Part shown: piece by piece, positions 25,651 to 33,400 of the stretch
How the letters are laid out: each line of letters opens with the position of its first letter
Position numbering within the stretch: the stretch's first letter is position 1
From: Clostridiales bacterium
GTDB taxonomy: Bacteria; Bacillota; Clostridia; Saccharofermentanales; Saccharofermentanaceae
Length of the DNA stretch: 64,000 bases
Direction of reading: 5' to 3'
Assembly: GCA_017428155.1 (NCBI GenBank)
Contig: JAFRRJ010000004.1
Span: 1 to 64,000, forward strand
The notes under the pieces: model-generated
Told to the model about the DNA's origin: nothing
Seen by the model: only the letters and a program-made list of their open reading frames with translations
The model's database searches: none
Position numbers and translations under genes: made by a program

Positions 25651-27276
25651 TTATCTTGCAAAATACCTGTAAAAGAAACTGTCCTCATATCCTTCGGCAA
25701 AGAACTGTTCCTCTATAACTTCGGCATACTCCGCCTTGTTGATGTTGCCGAACGATCCGATATCCTCAACATTGCTCTCATCTCCCGTGATGACCGAACC
25801 TAAGATGACGAACAGATTCAGAAGTGTAGTGAACGTCATGAGGATCACCGTGAGCATGATGGCGGCGGATTTAAGCCAGCCTTTCTTTGTAGTCGGAGTA
25901 TTCTTCTCATCCATAACCTCTGCGATAAATCCGCTTAAGAGAATGCAGAAGAAGAACAGAGCGGGCATTGAGCCCCTCATCGAAAAGTCGTTATTCTCCG
26001 TTATCTGGTAGAACGGAAGGATAAGAAGTGATGCAAAAGCCGCCCAGAACACGATGTTATTCTTTTCGCGCTTATAAAGAAGAATGACAAACGGCAGGAC
26101 TTCAACTGCAATAAAGATAATGTATGCAGGAATGAACAAGATCCGGTCATCGAAGAATGTCCACGCAAATCCCTTGTAGCCCACAGCGTTGGAATTGGAA
26201 GTGTAGTAGCTTCCGAAAACTGCCAGGAGCAAAACTGCAGATGCGATATTGACCGGGCTCAATGCATTGAACAGAGTCTTTGAAAGCTTTGATGCCCTGT
26301 GCTTTTTGCCGAACAGCAGCGCACCGACAACAGGGAGCATGCCGAATACGGCCCACGGTGAATACGCAAAGAGGATGCCGGCAGTTATTCCCATTGATCT
26401 CGTGTTGTATGAGAGCATAAGCAGAGCAACTATCAGAAAGCATGGAACCATCTGGTTATAGACACTCGCAAGCTCTCTGAAATTGCTGACATAAGACATC
26501 GATGTGAAATATCCTTCGAACCAGCGCCAGCCGTTATACTGCGTGAACGAATAAACAATATTCGGCAGTACATCAAGACCGGAGAAGAAAACATAAAAGA
26601 ACGGGACCCAGGCAGTAAACTTCTTTATTACGGCGCTTGCGGTAATAAGCGACAGGAATATCCCGACGGAATTCCATATAAACAGCACAAAGTTTCCGAA
26701 GCCTAAGCCGAATACCTTTCCTGCAAGGGCAGCGGGCATCCAATAGAGGAAATAATAGGAGAACGCCCTCTTGCCTGCCGCGATTCCGAATATTCTTATT
26801 ACCTCGGGATTGGTCTGTGTCGAATAATCGTAGATGACAGGCCATTCATAATCAATGAGGTCTCTTAATATCGCGCGCCTGAACTGGTGATCCTGAAGCG
26901 TATAGATATACTCACCGACGCCCGATATAAAAGAGATCGCCAGTGCCGTGACGGCAAAGCCTATAAGATAGACCAGAGGGATCTTAATATCGGTATCGCT
27001 TTTTAAAAGCTTTACACCCTCAGAATTATTAAGGCAGTCCGAGACTGCATAAAACACGATGCCCGCAAAGATAAGAGTCAGCGGTATGCCGACAGATAAC
27101 CGCAGGTATCCCAGGAAGAAAATAAACAGCGGGACCGTAAGGAAAAGGATGATAAAAGTGAAAAGCCACGGATAGGACAGCGTGACGTATTTTGTATCAC
27201 GCGGAGACCGCTTCCCGGATACAGGCTTTGAAGCCTTGCCCTTCGAGCTGTCCCCTATCTGCTTTAATTCTTTCAT
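25651..27276 (-). CDS. polytopic membrane protein resembling GT-C glycosyltransferases
   Basis: A 541-residue integral membrane protein with about twelve hydrophobic segments after a basic cytoplasmic head (1-35). Following the second or third segment is an acidic loop (YTLQDHQFRRAILRDL, about 124-139, then EWPVIYDY) in the position where GT-C enzymes carry the catalytic Asp and dolichol/polyprenyl-sugar contact residues. I do not recognise the family for certain, and a transport or polymerase role remains possible. A GGAAGGG ribosome binding site precedes the ATG. It lies 43 nt after ppiB on the same strand and tail-to-tail with csbB. The csbB/yfhO setting suggests envelope glycan work. Confidence 0.6.
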   Translation of the reverse strand: MKELKQIGDSSKGKASKPVSGKRSPRDTKYVTLSYPWLFTFIILFLTVPLFIFFLGYLRLSVGIPLTLIFAGIVFYAVSDCLNNSEGVKLLKSDTDIKIPLVYLIGFAVTALAISFISGVGEYIYTLQDHQFRRAILRDLIDYEWPVIYDYSTQTNPEVIRIFGIAAGKRAFSYYFLYWMPAALAGKVFGLGFGNFVLFIWNSVGIFLSLITASAVIKKFTAWVPFFYVFFSGLDVLPNIVYSFTQYNGWRWFEGYFTSMSYVSNFRELASVYNQMVPCFLIVALLMLSYNTRSMGITAGILFAYSPWAVFGMLPVVGALLFGKKHRASKLSKTLFNALSPVNIASAVLLLAVFGSYYTSNSNAVGYKGFAWTFFDDRILFIPAYIIFIAVEVLPFVILLYKREKNNIVFWAAFASLLILPFYQITENNDFSMRGSMPALFFFCILLSGFIAEVMDEKNTPTTKKGWLKSAAIMLTVILMTFTTLLNLFVILGSVITGDESNVEDIGSFGNINKAEYAEVIEEQFFAEGYEDSFFYRYFAR

Positions 27277-27319
27277 TATCCCTTCCTATTGAACCCGCCG
27301 TAAGTACTGTTGCTGTTTA

Positions 27320-27805
27320 TCAGACCTGAACAGTCATGAAGTCGATAACCTGATCCTCATAAGGTCTGTCGTTGTAATCCGTCTTTACGGAAGCGATCTT
27401 ATCAACTACCTCAATGCCTTCGATGAGCTTTCCGAAAGCAGCATACTGACCGTCAAGATAAGGATAGTCGGCATGCATAATGAAGAACTGTGAACCCGCG
27501 GAATCCGGATCCATGGTACGAGCCATGGAAAGAACGCCTCTTGTATGCTTGAGATCGTTTCTGAAACCGTTATCGGTGAATTCACCCTTGATCGTATAAC
27601 CCGGGCCGCCGGCACCGGTTCCCTCAGGGTCACCGCCCTGGATCATGAAGTCCGGGATGACTCTGTGGAAGATCAGACCGTTATAAAAGCCCTTTGCAGC
27701 AAGATCTACGAAGTTCTTAACTGTCACCGGTGCAATATCCGGATAGAGCTCGGCCTTCATGACGCCGCCGTCTTTCATCTGAATGGTAACAATAGGATTA
27801 GCCAT
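27320..27805 (-). CDS. ppiB: cyclophilin-type peptidyl-prolyl cis-trans isomerase
   Basis: A 161-residue cytoplasmic cyclophilin, which speeds proline isomerisation during protein folding. The core FHRVIPDFMIQGGDPEGTG (about 47-65) with catalytic Arg, and GVLSMART and SAGSQFFI are all present. The length is that of a single bare cyclophilin domain without signal peptide. It begins 12 nt after pncB and has a GGAG site before the ATG, so it is likely co-transcribed with pncB. Confidence 0.95.
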   Translation of the reverse strand: MANPIVTIQMKDGGVMKAELYPDIAPVTVKNFVDLAAKGFYNGLIFHRVIPDFMIQGGDPEGTGAGGPGYTIKGEFTDNGFRNDLKHTRGVLSMARTMDPDSAGSQFFIMHADYPYLDGQYAAFGKLIEGIEVVDKIASVKTDYNDRPYEDQVIDFMTVQV

Positions 27806-27817
27806 TTGTTTTACTCC

Positions 27818-29281
27818 TTATCTTCTTCTGTAGGATCTCAGGATGTCGTCCTTGATCTTCCAGAGCTTAGGTGAGAGGTCGACATAGTAGTTATGAGGAT
27901 TCTCGAATCTCTTAACGGAATCCCAGAGTGAGTCGAGTTCTGTCGTGCAGTATGCTCTGATCTCGCCTATTGTAGGCTTGTTGTATACGAGCTTGCCGCC
28001 CTTGAAGATCTGGACCATGATCTCTCTGGTTCTGTAATTCTCCAATACCTTGGACTTCCATGTGTTGTCAGGATCGAAGATCTCATAAGGTTCACCGTTC
28101 GGGATCTCCTCGTCAGAGACCATGACTACATCAGCCAAAGCCTTGCCTGTAGCGTTGTCGTAGAATCTTACGATCTTCTTGCTGCAGGGATTTGTGACCT
28201 TGCCGACGGAATCGGAGATCTTCATCTTCGGAATGATCGTACCGTCGTCAGCTTCAACTGCAGCGATCTTGTATACGCCTCCGAAAACAGGCTCTGCCTT
28301 GGAAGTGATCAGTCTCTCGCCTACACCGAACGAATCGATGCATGCGCCCTGGCTGATAAGATCTCTGATAAGGTATTCATCAAGAGCATTGGATACTGTG
28401 ATCTTGCAGTCCGTAAGACCTGCTTCATCGAGCATCTTACGTGCACTCTGTGTCATGTAGGTAAGGTCTCCGGAGTCGATCCTGATACCCTTGAGACGCT
28501 TGCCCATGGGCTCAAGAACTTCCTTTGCGCACTTGATCGCGTTCGGAATACCGGAACGGAGAACATCGTATGTATCGACGAGCAAAAGTGCTCCGTCAGG
28601 ATATGCAAGTGAATATGCCTTGAATGCTTCGAACTCGTTGTCGAAAAGCATTACCCATGAGTGAGCCATTGTACCGGAAAGCGGGATGTTGAACTGCTGT
28701 CCGCAGATAGTGCAGGATGTGCCTGCTGCGCCTGCGATATAAGCTGCTCTTGCTCCCAGAACGGAAGCGTCGAAGCCCTGCGCACGGCGTGCACCGAACT
28801 CCATTACAGGTCTGCCTTCAGCAGCTCTTACGATCCTTGCTGTCTTTGTGGCGATAAGTGTCTGGTGGTTGATCGTGCAGAGGAGTGCTGTCTCAAGGAG
28901 CTGAGCCTGGATGATAGGACCTCTTACTTTAACGAGGGGCTCTTTGGGGAATACAACCGTTCCTTCCGGGATAGCCCAGACGTCACAAGTGAATTCGAAG
29001 CCTCTTAAATAGCTGATGAACTCATCGTTGAAATGATAGTTATCCTTGAGGAAAGTAAGATCATCTTCTGAGAACTTCAGGCTCGAGAGGTAATCTATAA
29101 CCTGCTCAAGACCGGCCATAACAGCATATCCGCCGTTCTCGGGGATATTCCTGAAGAACATATCGAAATAAACGATCTTGTCCCTGTTGCCGCTGTTCAG
29201 ATAACCGTTAGCCATAGTAAGCTCATAGAAGTCTGTGAGCATACTCATGTTGGTTCTGTCATTCCACATACCGTAATCCAT
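27818..29281 (-). CDS. pncB: nicotinate phosphoribosyltransferase
   Basis: A 487-residue enzyme that makes nicotinate mononucleotide from nicotinate and PRPP, the entry of the NAD salvage pathway. Recognisable blocks are LTDFYELTMANGYL at the N-terminus, EFGARRAQGFDA near 172-183, GTMAHSWVM near 209-217 and the phosphate-binding IRIDSGDLTYMT near 271-282. The length fits the longer bacterial type. GGAGGTGG precedes the ATG. It is followed by ppiB after 12 nt. Confidence 0.94.
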   Translation of the reverse strand: MDYGMWNDRTNMSMLTDFYELTMANGYLNSGNRDKIVYFDMFFRNIPENGGYAVMAGLEQVIDYLSSLKFSEDDLTFLKDNYHFNDEFISYLRGFEFTCDVWAIPEGTVVFPKEPLVKVRGPIIQAQLLETALLCTINHQTLIATKTARIVRAAEGRPVMEFGARRAQGFDASVLGARAAYIAGAAGTSCTICGQQFNIPLSGTMAHSWVMLFDNEFEAFKAYSLAYPDGALLLVDTYDVLRSGIPNAIKCAKEVLEPMGKRLKGIRIDSGDLTYMTQSARKMLDEAGLTDCKITVSNALDEYLIRDLISQGACIDSFGVGERLITSKAEPVFGGVYKIAAVEADDGTIIPKMKISDSVGKVTNPCSKKIVRFYDNATGKALADVVMVSDEEIPNGEPYEIFDPDNTWKSKVLENYRTREIMVQIFKGGKLVYNKPTIGEIRAYCTTELDSLWDSVKRFENPHNYYVDLSPKLWKIKDDILRSYRRR

Positions 29282-29316
29282 ACGATTCCACCTCCGAAAG
29301 ACGTTAAAGTCTTATA

Positions 29317-30234
29317 TTATGATTTTGCAATCTCTTTGATTGTAGTAGTAAGACCTGCAATGCCCTGAAGATCTGAAGGGATGATGATCTTTGTTGATGC
29401 GCCCTGGCCAACCTTTTCAAGTGCCTCAAGACCCTTGATAGCGATAAGGCCGTCATCAGCGCCGACATCCTTGACCATCTGAAGACCCTTTGCCGTAGCT
29501 TCCTGATCTGCAAGGATAGCCTGAGCCTGACCTTCTGCCTCTCTGATAGCTGCCTGCTTCTTAGCCTCAGCTCTCAAGATAGCTGCTTCCTTCTCACCTT
29601 CTGCGACTCTGATTGCGGATTCCTTCTCACCTTCTGCGATGAGGATCTTTTCTCTCTTCTCACGCTCAGCCTTCATCTGCTTCTCCATCGCAGCCTGGAT
29701 CTCCTTAGGCGGGATGATATTCTTGAGCTCAACACGGTTAACCTTGATTCCCCACGGGTCTGTAGCCTCGTCAAGGATCTCTCTCATTCTTGTGTTGATG
29801 ATGTCTCTTGAAGTAAGTGTCTGGTCGAGTTCAAGGTCACCGATGATGTTACGGAGCGTTGTAGCGGAAAGATTCTCGATAGCTACGATAGGACGCTCTA
29901 TTCCGTATGTATAAAGCTTAGGGTCAACGATCTGATAGAAAAGAACAGTATCGATCTGCATAGTAACGTTATCCTTTGTGATAACAGCCTGCGGTGCAAA
30001 GTCTGCAACCTTCTCTTTCAAAGAGATCTTCTTTGCAACACGGTCAATGAAAGGAACCTTGATATGGAAACCTGTCTCCCATGTTGTTCTGTAAGTACCG
30101 AGACGCTCGATGATGAATGTTGCTGCCTGAGGTACGATCTTGATATTTGGTAAGATGAGTAAAAGAACGATGATGATCGCGATTGCGATTCCTACTATTC
30201 CACCCGGTGTAATTCCTGCGATAATTGCTGACAT
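29317..30234 (-). CDS. SPFH/Band-7 stomatin-like membrane protein
   Basis: A 305-residue stomatin-type protein that forms oligomers in functional membrane microdomains. One N-terminal membrane segment (about 10-30) is followed by the SPFH domain (about 35-185; FIIERLGTYRTTWETGFHIKVPFID) and an Ala/Glu-rich coiled coil (about 185-240) built from EKEAAILRAEA-like repeats. I start at ATG 30234, which has GGAGG 9 nt upstream; the ATG five codons earlier lies within that site. The gene directly follows an NfeD-type gene, a classic partner pair in bacteria. Role in membrane quality control is inferred from the family. Confidence 0.92.
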   Translation of the reverse strand: MSAIIAGITPGGIVGIAIAIIIVLLLILPNIKIVPQAATFIIERLGTYRTTWETGFHIKVPFIDRVAKKISLKEKVADFAPQAVITKDNVTMQIDTVLFYQIVDPKLYTYGIERPIVAIENLSATTLRNIIGDLELDQTLTSRDIINTRMREILDEATDPWGIKVNRVELKNIIPPKEIQAAMEKQMKAEREKREKILIAEGEKESAIRVAEGEKEAAILRAEAKKQAAIREAEGQAQAILADQEATAKGLQMVKDVGADDGLIAIKGLEALEKVGQGASTKIIIPSDLQGIAGLTTTIKEIAKS

Positions 30235-30250
30235 AATACTATCCTCCATT

Positions 30251-30694
30251 TTATGCTGTTATCTCGACTACGAGCTTAACGCCTTCTATTGATCTGACGG
30301 TTACCTTGACACCTTCTGCAATGTCGGTGTCAGCCTTTGCACTCCAGATCTGTCCGTCAACCTTGACCTGGCCCTTTCCCTCGGTGGCATTCAGAGGGAC
30401 AATGACGATGCCTTCCCTCCCTATGAGCCTGTCCGCGTTAGTGTGCTGGATATTCTTCTTGCGGAGTGATTCGAGCTTCGGTCTTATCCAGATCATGCAG
30501 ACAGCAAAGCATACTGCCGAAATAACTGCCATAACTATGATCTGTGAAGCAACAGATGCACCGCAAAGGTCCATGATCATCGCGACTACAGCGCCGATGC
30601 CGAACCAGAGTGTTGCAAGTCCGGTCGTAACTGCCTCAATGACAAACATGACGACCGCAATAACGAGCCATATTATCCACCAACTGATATTCAT
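30251..30694 (-). CDS. NfeD-like membrane protein (short form)
   Basis: A 147-residue short NfeD protein: three or so membrane segments in the first 75 residues and a C-terminal OB-fold beta domain (about 85-147, with LIGREGIVIVPL and GQVKVDGQIWSAKAD). NfeD proteins partner stomatins, and the stomatin gene starts 16 nt downstream with its ribosome binding site right after this stop, so they form a two-gene unit. The long form's protease domain is absent. Function is unproven beyond this association. Confidence 0.9.
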   Translation of the reverse strand: MNISWWIIWLVIAVVMFVIEAVTTGLATLWFGIGAVVAMIMDLCGASVASQIIVMAVISAVCFAVCMIWIRPKLESLRKKNIQHTNADRLIGREGIVIVPLNATEGKGQVKVDGQIWSAKADTDIAEGVKVTVRSIEGVKLVVEITA

Positions 30695-30720
30695 GTGCTT
30701 AATCCTCCCTATCTTAAATT

Positions 30721-30744
30721 AATGCGGGTATTCCGGCCCGCATT
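30721..30744. terminator. hairpin between truA and nfeD
   Basis: AATGCGGG (30721-30728) pairs perfectly with CCCGCATT (30737-30744). The minus-strand tail is T-poor, so it may be a weak terminator for truA. A TATAAT at 30756-30751 lies just upstream on the minus strand, so the hairpin might instead sit in the nfeD leader. Confidence 0.5.
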
Positions 30745-30802
30745 TAATTAATTATATCACCTTAGTTTTATTTTATTAATAATTTGGAGAACGATTGTCC
30801 GT

Positions 30803-31546
30803 TTAGAAGTACACTTCTTCAAGTGTCAGGCCTTTGGCAGGAAGCGTCTTTCCTGCAAGGCTCCTGTCACAGCTTTCGATTATGTTCTTTATCTCATCAG
30901 GTTCTATCTTGCCCTGGCCGGCATAAAGGAGTGTTCCCGCGATTATCCGCACCATGTTGTAAAGAAAAGCTTCACCCGATACTTCTATCTCTATCAGGCA
31001 CGGGTCTTCGTCTTTTGCTTCGACTTTGACCCCGAAAAGCCTTCTTACGGTCGTCGTCTGGCTTCCGCCTGCAGCACAGAAGGCCGCAAAATCGTGCTCG
31101 CCTGCGAAGGCTTCAGCCGCAGTCTTCATTTTCGCGACATCAGGCATGACGGGACAATAGTACGCATAACGGTCGAGCAAAGGACTTCTCACAGGTGAAG
31201 AGTATATCCTGTAGATATAACGCTTGCCCCTGATGCCGAACCTAGAAGAGAAATCATCAGATACATAGAAAGCCTTCTTTACCGCAACATCATCAGGAAG
31301 CAGTGCATTCATAGCCAGAGGGAATTTATCTTCCGGAATAACAAACGGGACATCCGCATGACTTAAGTGGCATCTTGCATGCACACCTGCATCAGTGCGG
31401 GAACATCCCGTGAGTCTGATCTCTGTTTTGTATAACCCGGCAAGCGCCGTCTCGAGGACATCCTGAACAGCCCTGGCATTCACCTGCGATTGGAAACCGG
31501 CAAAATCAGTGCCGTCAAATTCTGAGATGAAGGCTATCCTCGGCAT
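30803..31546 (-). CDS. truA: tRNA pseudouridine(38-40) synthase
   Basis: A 247-residue TruA, which converts uridines 38-40 of the tRNA anticodon stem to pseudouridine. The catalytic Asp is in GCSRTDAGVHA (about 47-57), and FLYNMVRIIAGTLL and an N-terminal FDGTDFAGFQSQ are typical. Position behind rplQ, ecfA and ecfT is the usual Firmicute order, except that a glucokinase gene is inserted before it here. It starts 7 nt after the glucokinase stop with a weak ribosome binding site, suggesting translational coupling. Confidence 0.95.
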   Translation of the reverse strand: MPRIAFISEFDGTDFAGFQSQVNARAVQDVLETALAGLYKTEIRLTGCSRTDAGVHARCHLSHADVPFVIPEDKFPLAMNALLPDDVAVKKAFYVSDDFSSRFGIRGKRYIYRIYSSPVRSPLLDRYAYYCPVMPDVAKMKTAAEAFAGEHDFAAFCAAGGSQTTTVRRLFGVKVEAKDEDPCLIEIEVSGEAFLYNMVRIIAGTLLYAGQGKIEPDEIKNIIESCDRSLAGKTLPAKGLTLEEVYF

Positions 31547-31553
31547 ATGAACA

Positions 31554-32531
31554 TTACTTGCCGTTTTTGCCGTCGTCGATGCAGGACTTGCCCATCATGG
31601 CAGCACCTACGATACCGGCATCGTTGCCCATCTGTGCAAGCTCGATGCGGGTCTTCGGAACACCGGGTCCGAAGTAAGGACGTGACATCGTCTTCTCGCG
31701 CATCGGGATAAGGAGCGGATCGCCTTCATTGCAGACACCGCCGCCTACAACAAGAACTTCAGGCATGAATGCATTGATCGCATTTGCAAGACCGTCAGCG
31801 AGATAATCCGTGTAGCTTTCTACTACTTCTGCTGCAGTCCTGTCGCCTTCTCTCATAGCGACAAATGCTATCTGGGCATTCCACTCACCGAAGTCTTCCT
31901 TTACCTTGTTAAGGAGTGAATCAGGATTTGCTTCAGCAGCTTCCCTTGTCATTCTTGCGAGAGCCGTAGCGGAAGCATACTGCTCAAAGCAGCCCTTTCT
32001 GCCGCATCCGCACTGAACGCCGCCGGATACGAGGACAGTGTGGCCGAACTCGGAGCCGGCCTGGTTGAATCCTGAGAAGATCCTGCCATTAACGATAACG
32101 CCTGCGCCGACACCGGTTCCCAGCGTGATGGTAACAGAATCCTTAGCGCCCTTTGCCGCGCCTGCAACTGCTTCAGCCATAGCTGCGCAGTTAGCGTCAT
32201 TATCAATATATACGGGAAGGTCAATGACATCCCTTATCAGCTTTCTCATCGGAGCTTTGTTGAAAGGCAGATTGCTTGAATAAACTAACAGACCCTCATC
32301 GTTGTCAGGAGTTCCGGGAGAGCCGATACCGATGCACTCGATATCCTTGATCTCTAATCCTGCGTCCTTTATGGCATCTGATGCAAGCTGACCCATGTCA
32401 TGGATGATATCCTCCATAGCTCTGTCAGCATTAGTCTTGATCGATAATTTGTTAAGAAGCTTTCCTTCTCCGTCAACAATACCGGCCTTGATATTAGTGC
32501 CGCCCAGGTCGATTCCGCAATAATAGCTCAT
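31554..32531 (-). CDS. glcK: ROK-family glucokinase
   Basis: A 325-residue ROK kinase, probably phosphorylating glucose with ATP. It has the ATP-binding GIDLGGTNIKAGI at the N-terminus, YIDNDANCAAMAE with the catalytic Asp, TLGTGVGAGVI, and the zinc-binding ROK motif CGCGRKGCFEQYAS. The lack of a helix-turn-helix head separates it from ROK repressors. In cellobiose phosphorolysis half of the product is free glucose, which such an enzyme would need to phosphorylate. The gene sits between ecfT (60 nt) and truA (7 nt). Confidence 0.9.
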   Translation of the reverse strand: MSYYCGIDLGGTNIKAGIVDGEGKLLNKLSIKTNADRAMEDIIHDMGQLASDAIKDAGLEIKDIECIGIGSPGTPDNDEGLLVYSSNLPFNKAPMRKLIRDVIDLPVYIDNDANCAAMAEAVAGAAKGAKDSVTITLGTGVGAGVIVNGRIFSGFNQAGSEFGHTVLVSGGVQCGCGRKGCFEQYASATALARMTREAAEANPDSLLNKVKEDFGEWNAQIAFVAMREGDRTAAEVVESYTDYLADGLANAINAFMPEVLVVGGGVCNEGDPLLIPMREKTMSRPYFGPGVPKTRIELAQMGNDAGIVGAAMMGKSCIDDGKNGK

Positions 32532-32590
32532 TAAAATATTCCAACCTTTCGCTTATTATTAGCACCCTGAATTCTATCACAGGGCAAGTC

Positions 32591-33400
32591 TTATCTCAAA
32601 GAGAACTCTATGGTGACGACAAGCGCCGCAAGCAGTGTGAACATGATCCCGGCAAGGACGTCTCTTACGGTCATCTTAAGGGGGTTGAGCTTGGTCCTTC
32701 CCTCTCCGCCCTTATAGCATCTCGCGTCCATCGCTACTGCAAGTTCGTCAGCACGCCTGAAGCTCGACACGAACAGCGGGATCAGGACGGTTATGTATCC
32801 CTTGACCTTGTTTATGAAGCTTCCGGTATCGTAGTCGGCGCCTCTGGACTGCTGTGCCTTCATTATCTTGTCGGTCTCTGTCGCAAGGGTGGGGATGAAC
32901 CTCAATGCAATAGACATCATCATCGCCATCTCATGTACAGGGACCTTTATGATCTTCAGCGGAGCGAAGAGCTTTTCGAGCGCATCGCTCATCTTAAGCG
33001 GTGTAGTCGTGAGCGTAAGAAGGATACTGGTTGAGATTATAAGGAATATAAGCCTGACAGCCATTATCGCCGCACGCGCAAGACCATATGACGTGACAGT
33101 TATGATCTTCCATGAGAACAGCACATCACCGTCTCTTATCGTAAGAACATTTATGACGAAAACAAACAGAGCAAGAGGTATTATGGGTTTTACTGTCGAC
33201 CAGAGTATAGACGGCGTGATCTTTCCCATGATGAGCTGAAGTAATATTATGCCGGCAAGAACGCCTATTGCCACAGGCTCCTTTATCATGAATATTGCGA
33301 TGAGATATACGGCATAGAGGACCGTCTTGACCCTCGGGTCCGTATCATGAAGGAATGAGTGTGCAGGGTAGTATCTGCCGAGACTTATCTTACTGAACAT
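32591..33400 (-). CDS. ecfT: ECF transporter transmembrane subunit EcfT
   Basis: A 269-residue membrane scaffold that couples the EcfA ATPases to interchangeable vitamin-binding S components. Segments lie at about 25-75, 100-140 and at the C-terminus (245-265). The coupling-helix signatures AQQSRGAD (about 180-187) and AMDARCYKGG (about 222-231) are the Ala-Arg-Gly type motifs that dock on the ATPases. I take ATG 33400, with AGGTGG 6 nt before it, over an in-frame GTG three codons upstream. It overlaps the fused ecfA stop by 11 nt. No S component lies in the window. Confidence 0.93.
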   Translation of the reverse strand: MFSKISLGRYYPAHSFLHDTDPRVKTVLYAVYLIAIFMIKEPVAIGVLAGIILLQLIMGKITPSILWSTVKPIIPLALFVFVINVLTIRDGDVLFSWKIITVTSYGLARAAIMAVRLIFLIISTSILLTLTTTPLKMSDALEKLFAPLKIIKVPVHEMAMMMSIALRFIPTLATETDKIMKAQQSRGADYDTGSFINKVKGYITVLIPLFVSSFRRADELAVAMDARCYKGGEGRTKLNPLKMTVRDVLAGIMFTLLAALVVTIEFSLR

